From NCBI GenBank assembly GCA_963682175.1, contig OY821791.1, positions 16,148,542 through 16,212,541 of the forward strand: 64,000 nucleotides of DNA, in the 5' to 3' direction. The translations under genes were made by a program, and so were the position numbers. Under the pieces are notes generated by a model. It ran no database searches. It saw only the letters and a list, made by a program, of their open reading frames with translations, and had not been told where the DNA came from. Source of the stretch: Triglochin maritima (taxonomy: Eukaryota; Streptophyta; Magnoliopsida; Alismatales; Juncaginaceae). Numbering within the stretch: the stretch's first letter is position 1; each line of letters begins with the position of its first letter. This document shows, piece by piece, positions 11,053 to 22,611 of the stretch.

Positions 11053-12551
11053 TTTTTTTACAAAGCAAAAGGGAGGCGCAGCCTCGAATTTTATTGATTT
11101 GTGTAAACGGACTTACATACAAACCAACCCAACAAACACACAACCAAGGCATTCGGAACTTGCTGGGTACAAGCTCAGATTCGAATCTAGCACACTTCTA
11201 TCACAAGTTCCACCGTCTACGACAATGAATTACAGCATGCCCCGCATTGCTTAGCTATTACATAATTTAAATCTGCACCAACGAAAGAAAGAGACCCATT
11301 GCTACCTCCATGTTGTCGCAAATGTCACCCTCTCATGCTCGTCTCCCTTTCTTTCCAGCATACCCAGCCCTTTTATCCGAATCACATCCTTCACTTGCTG
11401 AATAATGGACTCCACTCGTCGTTCCTCACCCTCCATACATCGCCTATTCCGTTCAGCCCAGCACTCGAACACCACAGCTCCCAAAGCTAACTTCAGCGTT
11501 AGTGCCCCATGCTTTGTAGGTGTACTCCATGTCTGAATCCTATAAATATCCTCGGAAGTAGCTGCAACCATGTGACTCATATCTCCTCCGATCCTCCGGA
11601 TTTCTTCCCATACAATCTGTACGAATGGGCACTCCCAAAACAGGAGCTTTAACTCCTCGTAGGCATTCTTACATAGTGCACACCTTGACACCATGCATAG
11701 CTTTACCCCCTCCGTCTCATCATATCATGAGTAGGTAGCTTCCCATGCATTGTCCTCCATAATGTTAACACATGCTTTGGGACAACCCATTTGTGCCACA
11801 CCATTGTCCCCCACCTCACGACGGGTCGGTCCAGCTTGACCCACTTCCACGTATCCCTCAAGGTAAGTGTGCTTCGAGAGGCACCCATCCATGAGAGCTC
11901 ATCCTCCCCCCGGTCCACCTGGATGGTAGGCAATCGGGCCCAAAGTTGTGTGAGAGCTCGGGAGCGTAGTCGAGGCACTCTCCACCTACCATCTTCGAGG
12001 AAGTGGGACACGGTGATATCTTGTGGGACCCCTAGATCATACCTCATTCTCTCCCCCTCCGGACTGGTTAGAAGTGGCGGGCCACACCAAGGATCCTCAA
12101 AGAACTTCACCCTCCGCCCATCACCTAGTCTGAAAATCATTTTCTCCCTCGCCGTATTCCGAACTCTCATGAGACCTTGCCACGCCCAATAGCAATTTGC
12201 TGGAGGCGCATTATCCATATAGTCTTCCTCCTTAGGTACTTACTCCGCAAGCAAGAGGCCCAAAGGGATGTATCATGTGACGCAATGATCCAAAATAAGC
12301 GTAGAAGGCATGCATCGTTCCAATCCACCAATCGACGCAAACCGAGGCCTCCTTCCCGCCTCAGAGTGCATATGTCCTGCCACGAGACAGCAGCCAACCG
12401 CTTCGTTCCCCCCAAACAAAATGCATCATCAATCTTTCCATTTCGTGAAGCACACTCCGTGGTACGAGGAAGGCCGAAATCCAATAAATACTAAAGGACG
12501 TAAGCACACTACGCACTAGCTCCACTCGCCCCGCCCTGGAGAGGAGCTTGC
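11053..12551 (-). pseudogene. LINE (L1-type) ORF2 C-terminal part, right arm
   Basis: Mirror copy of the LINE fragment at 8143-9641 with the same frame breaks. At least one residue differs (D to A in LW-R-LPTI). The T run at 11053-11059 is the complement of the poly(A) tail and the polyadenylation signal is at 11090-11095. Confidence 0.85.
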
Positions 12552-13729
12552 TGATGAAGATTTAAATTTATACCGCAAGTGCACGGCGTCTATGAAGACG
12601 TGGCAAGTACGGGTCGAACACAAGGAGGGAGAGATTTCGTAGTTGATGTTATTTTCGATTAAGAGGAAGAAGGAGAGAAGAATCAATTGGGTTTTTAGGT
12701 TTTTGGATTATAATTATCTAAAGCAAGAACAAGAACAAATAAACTAAAACAAGAACAAAGAGAGAAATCCGTTGGATGGAGGTTTAGATTTAGGTTTAGA
12801 TCAGAGAATTACTGAAACTTATTGTAAATCATGTTAGTTATGAAGCATTACAAGATAAATGACTTAACATAAACTCAAGTAATCAAAATATACTAATCAT
12901 GAACTTAAAATAATAACATGCAATTCATCTTCTCTAACCCTAATTCCATCACCTCCACCCTTTGGAAAGAGTTAGAAACTCATGGAGGGAGGAAGAAGAA
13001 GGGATCCTAGAGACATTAAAAGAAAAGAGAAACAAAACAAAATAAAACAGAAATTTATTACTAATGATCCAAGACCAAAGGTTCGAAGATGTGTTACATT
13101 CGTCCTACGAGGCTATTTATAGCCGATACAAGGGATACCAATACATAAAAGGAGAGTACACGCGTCATCGCACCACAGGCCGGAATTTCAAACTTTAAAC
13201 CCTAAGAGGGGCGGCGAATTCGCCGCCTGTTATGTACAATATGCGGCTAAAACGCCGCCCAGGTTGAAGATATTGCGCCCGGATTTCTGTCATGTGTTTA
13301 TGGTATGATTTGATCCTCCTTTGCGCGTCTGGATTGATTCTTTCCATTGTCTTGAGCTCCGGATTAATTCCTTCCATTGTTGGGGATTTATTTTTTGACT
13401 TTTCTTTTGACTTCTCCAACACAATAACTTTGCCCTTTTATTTTGTAGTCAGGTCCTTGACATTTTGCACTTAAGCCCCTGACCTTTTTTGTGATTAGCT
13501 CCTTGAATGCTTTTGTGCTTGGATGCATTTCTATTTGAAACTCGATAAACTTGAACTTGTCTTTATGATAGAAATGAATCTTTTGCACGCGTTTATGCTC
13601 GGGATGTGGGTAATTTGCATTCAGGTCCCTGTATTCTGTAAACAAGGCTAAACACATACCTTAGTAGCATTTATTGAATTAAAAGCAATCTAAATGAAAG
13701 ACATATGATGCAATGTATGCAATGCATCA
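12552..13729 (-). repeat. 3' LTR of element A, right arm
   Basis: Mirror copy of the LTR at 6965-8142, running toward the palindrome centre on the minus strand. TATA box at 13114-13121, U3 palindrome at 13210-13227. Its promoter therefore faces that of the left-arm LTR. Confidence 0.9.
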
Positions 13730-14830
13730 AATACCCCCACACCTAGATTTTGCTAGTCCCTTTGCAAAACAGAATATAAGAAGGAATGAAAACAGGGAAA
13801 TCCTAACTCACTTTCGTAGGAATCACGGTTGCACTTAGCATGTGCAACAAGCCTTTAAACCTCCTTGTTGCCAAGGGGGAGGAGTGTTGTCTCCTGAGGG
13901 TTTTCAGCGGATATACCCACAAAATCCTGAATCAATATTTCATTAATAGTTCTCAATATCCCTACCTCGACCAAATCCATCTCACTAAGAGTTTTTGCAT
14001 GCTCATTATATAAATCTAACTCATTAAAAATATGACTTGGTCTTTGTTCCTCCAACATTCACACCACTAACCCTTCTACACATGTTTATCACTTGAATTA
14101 TTTTGCACGCCTCCTCTGGTGGTGAAGTATCATTCGGATCAACCATGGTATGGATCATTCTTTTAGCTTTGGGCCTTGAGTATTATTATTATTATTATTA
14201 TTTTTTTTTCGTGATTCAACACATTTGCTTTTTGACACTTTTACCCTTTTTGCATTCGTGTAGCGAGTTTGGTCGATAATCCCGAGCTGGTAGACTCAAG
14301 TTACCGGGTTTCAAGATACCCCTACGGACCAGTGACTCGAAGGCTTGGGCTTTTGTAATCATTTTTGCAAAATGTGTTTTCTTCACTTTATTCTTTTATT
14401 TTTATTTTTATTTTCCTCAAGGCTTAATTGCTATTAGAAGTCCACACTTCCCGGTATATTTTCCTCAACCTCTGCTTTTTATCAACCACTTCAAAGATTT
14501 GATTCATCCAATTTAAGTGCATACATGTCTTAAAGGGCAATGTGTTATTTCTTTGGAACTTAGATTTATGTCACAATTTCTACAAGCAGAACTATATAAG
14601 AAGGAACAAAAACTTAATGCAATTTGTACACAGATTTTGGTAGTTCAATCTTAAGCTATGTCATGGAACATTGATTTTTTTTTTAATAAGGGAAACAAAC
14701 AATAGATATATACATAGATAAACACCCCCCCACACCTAAATCATGCATTGTCCTCAATGTATGCATAGATAAAATAAATGCACTTATTACCTGAGTCGGC
14801 TTGCGGTAGAGGGGTTGAGTTTGCTCAGAG

Positions 14831-17245
14831 TCAACCGTAATCAGAACTGGATTGAATGACACCATATTGGTGCATGTATCCAGTTGAATTGTTCCCCATG
14901 TTGACTTGAGGAAAAGATTCCACTCTTCTCACTTGAATTGGTTCGCTTATTTGCTCGAGTGATGGTGGTTGAGTAAATGAATCACTCCCTTTTTTCTTAC
15001 TTCCTTTTTGCTTATGTGATGATTTATTTGATTCAGAATTCTGATAAATACGTGCTCTCATCACAACATCACTTGGGTTGCATATTATTTCTGGCTCATT
15101 ATCAATATGGAAGATATTAAATTCTGCTTTTAAGTTCCCGAAAGATAATTGCATGAGCCCATTTCGACAGTTTATTAATGCTTCCGAAGTGGCTAAAAAG
15201 GGTCTACCTAGAATTACAGGGATTTGTCGATTAGGATTTACAACAGGTTCAGTATCAAGTACGACAAAATCCACTGGATAAATGAAGTCACCAACCTTAA
15301 TCAAAACGTCCTCTACTATACCTCTCAGTTTCTTAACAGAACAATCAGCGAATTGGAGGGTTCTCTTAGAGGGTTTCAGTGGACCAAGGTTGAGTTGCTC
15401 GTAGACAGAAAATGGGAGTAAGTTAACGCTTGCACCTAGGTCTAGAAGGGCTTTATTGATAAAAGTATCTCCTATTGAACATGAAATTGTGGGACACCCA
15501 GGGTCCTTATATTTTATAGGAGATGTGTTGGAAAGAATAGAGCATATGTTTGCAGTTAAGAATGCCTTCTTTGGTACATTCGTTTTTCTCTTTTTAGTGC
15601 ACAAATCTTTCAAGAATTTAGCATAAGCAGGTATTTGTTGAATCATATCTAAGAGTGGAATATTCACCTTAACTTGCTTAAATACTTCTAAGATTTTCTC
15701 CATTTGTGCACTTGAGCTCTTCTTGAGTCTATTGGGAAATGGGGCTTTAGGAACATAGACTCTCTCAGGTTCAGGTTGAGCTATGGGTTCAGGTTGTGTA
15801 GGTGGGTTGGGCTTTTCAGTTTGGACGTCAGGTACAATGGTCAGGTCATATGTGGTTGCTTGATGGCTAGATTGATTAGACATTCTAGGGTTTACCACAT
15901 TGTTATCAACTTGTCGTCCGGACCGTAATGATACTACTGCATTAATTTGTTGGAACGGTCCTTCCTCGTTAATCATTTGAACCGGTCTGGGGTTGTTATT
16001 TCCTGATGGTGGTTGATAAGATTGATATTGATTATTAGTTCTTGGGTTCACCTCAGGTTGACTTGGAAATTGACCCTTTTCTCTTTCACCTACTATTTGC
16101 GCTAATTGGCTGACTTGTGTCTCTAGCCTTTGGAATGATTGGTTGGTTGTTTGTATAAAAGTTTTCATTAAATTTTCCAAGTTTGTCAACCTAACTTCAT
16201 GATTTCCATTGTTATTACCCCTAGATGATGTATTATTTTGGTTATATGGGTTTGGTTGTTGTCTAGGAGGTTGACCTTGTTGGTTCCACGAAAAATTGGG
16301 ATGATTACGCCAACCCGAGTTGTAGGTTGATGCATAAGGATCATTTATAGAATGGTTAAACGTGGCATTAACATGTTCCAAGTCTACACAGTCCTCCATT
16401 AAATGACCAGTCTGACCACATCTAGAGCAAGGGGTAGGGGATGCTTGTCGGGTTTGGTTTTGCAGCTCTAAACTTTCCATTCTGCGCATAAGGGTGGCTA
16501 GTTTTGCCTCAGCCGCTATGTTGGCATCTATAGCTAAGACACCTGGTCGGGGTTGACTTGCTATTCTAGATCCAATACTCGGGTTGATGGGTGTTCTAGC
16601 ATTGTCCCATTGCATACTGTTTTCAGCTAAATCCTCAAGAAAAGTCCAGGCATCATTTTCGTTTTTCGACATGAAATTCCCTTGGCTCACAGATTCTAGC
16701 ATAACTCTAGATATGGGTGTCAATCCCTCATAAATAATTTGGCATAATTACCATTTTGGAATTCCGTGATGAGGGCATTGGGTCAAGACACTTTTAAATC
16801 TTTCAAGATAGGAATAGAACGACTCGCTCTCAGACTGAACGAATGCAACAATTTCATTCCTAATCTTCATAGTCTTATGGTTGGGGAAATATTTTTTTAG
16901 AAACACTTGAACAAACTCAGCCCAACTCCTAATAGATCTTTCGGCTAGACTATATAGCCATTTCTTAGCGTCGTCCTTCAGTGCTAGAGGCACGAATTTC
17001 AGACGCACTGCCTCCTCAGGGATATGCTGGTATTGCATAAGAGAGCAGATTTCCTCAAATTCTCTAAGGAAGAGATATGGATCTTTCCTAGAGGTGAACT
17101 TAGGCAGCATACTCATGTATTGTGCCTTAAGTTCGAAATCGCGACCCGGTATGGTGGGCATGACGATGCACGATGGCTGAGCAGCCATCGTTGGGTTGCA
17201 CCGATCCCTCAGAGTCATAGGCGGGTTCAGAACATTCTCACCCAT
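14831..17245 (-). pseudogene. gag-pro: Athila-type gag-protease of element A, right copy
   Basis: Mirror copy of the gag-protease at 3454-5868, in the opposite orientation. The same domains are present: capsid-type gag, CCHC knuckle (on the complement near 16390-16430) and aspartic protease with DLGAS. The stop codon reads as TTA on the plus strand at 16748-16750. Two amino-acid differences from the left copy are visible in the capsid region (Y to N and E to K). The copies otherwise look identical, so this is a recent duplicate and not an independent insertion. Confidence 0.9.
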
Positions 17246-18040
17246 TAGATCCGGGTAAGGTGGTGCAACAGATGGATTGAGGTTAAGTTCCAGACTGGAA
17301 TCTAGATGAACTCGTGAGAGTCGATTACTCAAGTCCCGAATCCAAATCTGAGTGCACCGGGTTGAATCAATTTTTGAATTCAAATTCCAAATTTAAATTC
17401 CAAATTTAATTTCAAGAATTAATTACAAATTTTTTTAAATTTTTTTTTAATTTTCGTTTTTTTTAAATATGTTTTTTTTCTTTTCAAAAGGGAAACAAAC
17501 AATAGAAAGGTAAAGATGAGAAGGGAAAGAAGACTCAGACGAGAAGGGAAACTTAACTCTAAAGGTAAATTCAAGGGTTGGCCAGAAATTTCCTGAACAA
17601 GCACGGTTCAAACAATCCTAGACCTAGTGTCCACTTGACTTTTACTCCAAGGCTTACTCTAAGTAGAGAGAATGGACCCGCACATTGGGAAAATTCGTTA
17701 TTCCAAGGTGAATAATATGGAAATATATATTCAAATGTGGCAGAGATCTTTAATGCGTGGGTTGTTGGTGCAAGAAGCCTTGCTATATTAGACCTTGTTG
17801 ATCAAATTCACTGGCAGATAATGGAACTTTCTAGTAGAAGGAGAATTGGATCCTCATAGTTGATTAGTTACTTGTCCTGAAGTAGAATCAATCCTTATGA
17901 AAAACATATTTGACTCTAGAGGAGTAGAATGTTCGATTTCAATTCTGGGCATGATAATTGAGGTACACACAACTTCTTCTTGCACTGTAAATGTAGAACA
18001 ATTCGATTGCACATGTCAGAAATGACACATTCTTTAGATA

Positions 18041-18535
18041 CCTTACCCTCATACGTGTGCAGCAATACAATCCCTTGTGAAAATATTCATGATTATCGTA
18101 GTTTATATTGGACTTCTAATGTATTGTGCATCATATGCCTCCCTTATTTTACCAATAATATGTAGTTCAATTTAATTTGAGCACCATTGGAAATTTAGGA
18201 CCTATGAATTCGGGTATTCAGAACCAGACAATATAAAACTAGGTATTTATCTGTGGGACATATTGACCCCTTACAATGTGAGGAACTCAAGTATAAAGAC
18301 CAAACCTTGCATTAGTTTTATATTGACCCCCAGTTAGTTTTATATTGTCTGGTTCTGAATACCCGAATTCATAGGTGGTAAATTTCCAATGGTGCTCAAA
18401 TTAAATTGAACTACATATTATTGGTAAAATAAGGGAGGCATATGATGCGCAATACATTAGAAGTCCAATATAAACTACGATAATCATGAATATTTTCACA
18501 AGGGATTGTATTGCTGCACACGTATGAGGGTAAGG
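18041..18535. repeat. 201-bp fold-back at the right end of the palindrome
   Basis: 18041-18241 and 18335-18535 are inverted copies around a 93-bp loop (18242-18334). The first belongs to the outer end of the right palindrome arm. The second is therefore a third copy of the left-arm sequence at about 2460-2655, in the same orientation as the left arm. The copies are nearly identical; one has GGTGGTA where the others have GGTCCTA or its complement. It abuts the truncated LTR of element E. Confidence 0.9.
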
Positions 18536-19739
18536 ACCCTACACTGCTCGTTTTGACTGTGTTGGACTGCCAATTGGCGGTCCATTTGGATCCAAACCCG
18601 ATAAGACTTAGCCGGGTTTGTATTAGCATGTATTTAGTCCATTTATGGTATGCGTTTAGTCCCATACTGGGGGATTGTCCCGGATTACCTTTTTCTATTG
18701 ATATAAATAAACTCCTCCTGCTCCATTGTATTCTACCCATTGGTTGGTGTCATTCTCTCTACTTGGAGTAAGCCTTGAAGCAACACTCAAGGTGGAGAAG
18801 AGTGCTACCTTCAATGTGAGTCATTTTAATAAAATAATTGTTCTTAGTTTCTTTTAATCTTGTCTTTTAATTCTTGCATGCTTCTTTAGTTTTACTTTCG
18901 TTTCCTTTTAGCTTCTTTAATATTTCTTGCTTGCTTAGTTTAATTTCATTTCAGTAAATTATTTCATTTTGTTAATGTAGTTACTGTAATGATTAGTGAG
19001 TAGTTTCATCCCCATTTGGCGGGTGGAGAAATATGTGATGTGATTATGTGATGTATTAGGTGTGTGTTATCTTAATCCTTTGAACCTTATATGATTTCCA
19101 TAACCATATAATGGGATTTCACTCTTGTCTTTGATATGCTAATGCTCTTGAATGAAGCTTAGCTTATGCTTAGACTAGTGGACATATTTTATGGGGAATG
19201 ATGAGGTGAGGATAAGGATGGAATTGATAAAGGAAACATTACTTGTAGTGTATGTGCTCTTGTTGCCCTTACCCTTATTAATGTCCTGTATGTGTTAATG
19301 ATTGGGTAAATCTTATTTCATGTAGAGGCATAGTGGGGTTTGGTCTTTATACTTGAGTTCATTTACCTTCATTCCAATTATTGTCTTGTATGTTTTAATG
19401 ATATGATCTTATCTTGTTTCATGTGGAGGCAAAGTTGGATGTAGTTTTATGATTTTCATGCACTACATATTGTGCGGAGCTTAATTGAACACACACACAC
19501 ATACACATATCTTTGTATTCACACTCTTTTCTCTACCCCCTATGGGGTTTAGTTTTATTGTTTATTGTCCATTTCCTTTTGCATCTTAGTGTAGTTTAGT
19601 GTAACCAATCTTTCTCTCCTTTCTTTCCCACTCGCCTTCAAACAAACTAAAGTCGACACACCTCCATGTGGATCGACCCATATTTTCCACCGCTTCAACG
19701 TGGCCGTGCACTTGCGGTTATAATTAAAACGTTCAATCA
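18536..19739 (+). repeat. 5' LTR of element E, 5'-truncated
   Basis: An Athila-type LTR that keeps one palindrome (TGCCAATTGGCGGTCC, near 18568-18583), the GGGGGATTGTCCCGG motif, a TATA box at 18702-18709, the long R/U5 part and the end CGTTCAATCA at 19739. It is followed by the primer site. The first few hundred bases of U3 are missing at the join with the fold-back. Confidence 0.85.
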
Positions 19740-19745
19740 AATTTT

Positions 19746-19763
19746 TGGCGCCGTTGCTGGGGA
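19746..19763 (+). promoter_or_regulatory. Primer-binding site of element E (tRNA-Asp)
   Basis: TGGCGCCGTTGCTGGGGA, one mismatch from the complement of the 3' end of plant tRNA-Asp (expected TGGCGCCGTTGCCGGGGA), seven bases after the LTR end. Confidence 0.85.
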
Positions 19764-20872
19764 ACTGCTTTGTCTAGACTTTGGTTTGGACGATTCGAGT
19801 GGTTTTAATTTTTATTTTTTAGTTTTGGTTTGTTGCAAAGGTTGTAAGAAGCAAGGGGAGGCTACCTGAGAAACTAGCGGACCAATTCCGCAAAAGGGAC
19901 CGCCAATCAGCGGTGTGAAACTGCCAATTGGCGGCCTGGTGAGTTGTGTTCTTCGCAAATTTTGTTCTGGTAGTTTATGCTTTCAGATTAGTGGTCTGGG
20001 AGTTCTATTTTGCATGTTTTAACCTGTAGTTAGCTACCAGATTAACAATCAATCCCCATTAATCAACTTGGACCTTAAAACTTAAAGCAAAAGATTAGAC
20101 TTCTTGCCATCTAGGTCATGCATCATTTGTAGACCTTGCACGCATTTGTCTTTTCTTTGCTTTACATTTTTGTTGTTGATTGCTGGTGTGAGGTACGTGC
20201 TCCCAAATCTCTCATTCATGCATGTTTCGATCATGCATTAGTTAGTAAGGTGCATCGGGACAAGAGTGAGTTGAGCGTTTGATTGGAGTGTTGATTACTA
20301 GATTTAAGATCAAAACGCTACTAAGCAGGGGCTATCCCATAAAAGATAAGGTGGGGGATTCATCACCCTTTCCTTGGCCCCAAAAATCACTCTTAAGAAA
20401 GCCTTAATTCTAAAAGCAAGTAGACATCGGCCCTAAGCATTTTGGACGCACTAGGAGAGTGATCTAGTTTACACCGTCATGGCCTAATCGGCGTTGCCTA
20501 CTTTGTCGATAGTAGGAGGTACTGGATCTCCGGATCTGGTATCACTTGCTGGGCATTGTGGTCTTCGTTGTAGGGAGGTGAGGCGTGTCGAGACTAGTGA
20601 CCTCGAAGTTAGGCATCGTCTAGCCAAGGACCCATTGTCTTACATTGTTTGAGCCGTGCTTGCTAGATTAGGCTTCTACCCTCTCCCACTACCCACGCTA
20701 GTTTCTAGGGATTCTTCCCTTCTCCTCTGAGTCATCGTCTTCTCACCTACTTCTACGTTCTAGTCTCCTCCCCTTTACACTCTTTAGTAGCGTTTTAGGG
20801 TCGAGTCGAGCACTTCTTGCGAGCTAAGCCTCGTGGTGGTCAGAGTGGTCGACTCGAGAATTTTTTGTTGAG
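19764..20872 (+). other. Leader of element E
   Basis: Noncoding leader between primer site and gag. It contains the paired palindromes at 19898-19935 (CCGCCAATCAGCGG and TGCCAATTGGCGG) and the conserved leader block at about 20330-20675, which includes GATAGTAGGAGGTACTGG and CTGGGCATTGTGGTC. The same block occurs in D (28958-29295), F (49155-49520, -) and B (57495-57820, -). Confidence 0.75.
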
Positions 20873-21405
20873 ATGGATGGTTACATGGGCGACCATCCAT
20901 ATCATTGTTGGGACCACGACAATTCTTCCTGATATTCAGGACCCATTCAACCTGGGGTGGCTCAGACTAACACCTCGTATGGTTGGGACAATCTTAATTG
21001 TGTGACTGAGCAATCTTCATATTGGGGTAATATGAGAGAGGCACCGACTGCTAGACCACCATCTAGTTACATCGGATGATATGCTGGTCATCACACTGAG
21101 ACATTGGAAGAACGTTTGGCCTCTTTCATGCATTTGGTAGAAGACATGAGTGCACCGGTGGCTCCAGTAGCCGTACTGTATGATTGTTGTGGGGGAATCG
21201 ACAGGTGCCAAAGGCCGTCTCCCTCCTCATTGAGTGGTCATGTTTTCGGGGATGTCCTTATGTTCCCCCAGAGCCTGAGTATGAGCATACCTTTTCCCAA
21301 AATGCTCAATATGACCATTACGCATCCGCGTACAACCCGAGAGGGATGGATTCGCGGGGAGACAATTCTTATTCAAATTCTTATGCATCATTTTCACCCC
21401 AGTAT
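20873..21405 (+). pseudogene. Gag-like ORF of element E, 5' part, degraded and truncated
   Basis: Starts with ATG at 20873 and opens with MDGYMGDHPYHCWD, matching the start of the intact ORF of element F. It then runs SSYWGNMREAPTARP and DMSAPVAPVAV before a damaged zinc knuckle. A TGA at 20930-20932 replaces the TGG codon of F, another TGA lies near 21078, and an insertion near 21190-21230 disrupts the knuckle. As in F, no capsid domain separates the N-terminus from the knuckle. It ends at 21405, where element T begins. Confidence 0.8.
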
Positions 21406-22269
21406 TGTTATATCCTACCCCTTGCTTAATGTTTTAATTGTGTTTAGAGATGGATTAAGATGGACAGCTGAGATCGATTGTGGAGAGTATATAAAGGTTA
21501 AAACCTTTTCTATCTCTCTCTCACTTCTCTATCTCACCGCACGACTCTCTCTCTCCCGCTCATTTCTCTCTCCCGTAGGCGAGCCGGAGGATCTGGATTT
21601 GGAGTGGCGGGGAGGAGCTTCGACGATTGCCAGAGTTGAGGTGTTCGCCGGAGGAGAGGATGTTTTGCGAGGAAGCGTCGCCGTTGGACGGTAGGCCGTT
21701 TTAGCTCGTTGGACCGGCACAAGTGTTTTTCAGCACTATTTGGTCGACCGGTGTTTTGGGTTCGGTCGACCGGTTATAGTGTATTTCAGGCAAATCCCTC
21801 GCACCGGTCGAACGATACCCTTTGGGTGGTTGACCGGTTGTGCAATTCTAGCGAGAGATGGATGATCTGTGTATTTTCGGTCGAACGAGGCCTCTTTGCC
21901 GGTCGACCGAAAGTACTATTGTAGGTCGGTTGGGGCGTTGACCATCCAAATGGTCCACCGCCTGTTTGACTCGTCCGACCGACGACTTAAGTTAACTTAA
22001 TGGCCGGTCTACCGAAGTGTGGTTTCGGTCGACCGTGTAGTGTGGACTGCTGGTGAGTTCTACTGGAGGTTTTCGGTCGACCGGATGTCTTGGGTCGTCC
22101 GACCGTTTTATCGTGGTTTGCGAAAATGGTTTTCTTACTGGTGCTTTTCGGTCGACCGGGTCCCTTTTGCCGTTCGACCGATTGGTGGGTTTTTCAGTTG
22201 GGCCAGTTCTCTAGGTCAAGATCGGTCCACCAAAAGACGGCTTTTGTTCGACCGTTTTGACACAGTTGG
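21406..22269 (+). repeat. LTR of Del/Tekay-type element T, first part
   Basis: Begins TGTTATATCC just after E coding sequence ending CCAGTAT, so AGTAT is the likely target site. After a TATA-like GTATATAAAGG (21487-21497) and CTCTCT-rich DNA, it carries an array of CGGTCGACCG-like palindromes (21731-22262). It is interrupted at 22269 by element C and resumes at 40183. The open frames here are not genes. Confidence 0.75.
21731..22262. repeat. CGGTCGACCG palindrome array, copy 1
   Basis: About a dozen exact or near copies of the 10-bp palindrome CGGTCGACCG in 530 bp, many flanked by TTTT or GG. The same array in related sequence is at 41107-41625. Confidence 0.85.
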
Positions 22270-22611
22270 TGATTGACATCATTTCATGATTATATTTGTA
22301 TCTTATATCCATTATCTTTCACCTAAACAATGCTATGTTACGAGTTTTATGTTTAGTTTTCAGGAATAAATAGGTTTGAAGAGATGAAGCATAAAAGGAC
22401 CCAAAAGCTGGTAAAAAAGACTGAATTGTGAGATCTGGGGACTAAGATGCAAGGGAGAAGGACATGAATGTAAGACAGAAGGATCTAAGAGCAAAACAGA
22501 ATACTCCACACCATCATGGGGAGTATTTTACTAATTCGATTCGGATCGGAGCTCCAACAAGTCAAGTAACCGCATCAAAGACCAACAATACCAGAAAGAA
22601 AAGCCCACAAA
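22270..22611 (+). repeat. 5' LTR fragment of element C
   Basis: First 342 bp of a B-type LTR (TGATTGACATCATTTCATG onward). It stops inside U3, just after AAGCCCACAA, where LINE sequence begins. The U3 palindromes, TATA box, U5 and primer site are deleted. Confidence 0.85.

Larger units (their letters stand above)
10460..18350 (-). repeat. Right arm of the 16-kb palindrome
   Basis: Reverse complement of 2346-10234. It carries the same features in mirror order: unassigned DNA (10460-11052), LINE 3' part (11053-12551, -), LTR of element A (12552-13729, -), noncoding region, and gag-protease pseudogene (14831-17245, -). The same premature stop codon is present in both arms, so it predates the duplication. 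The differences between the arms are scattered, which argues against a read simply folded back on itself in the assembly. Confidence 0.95.
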
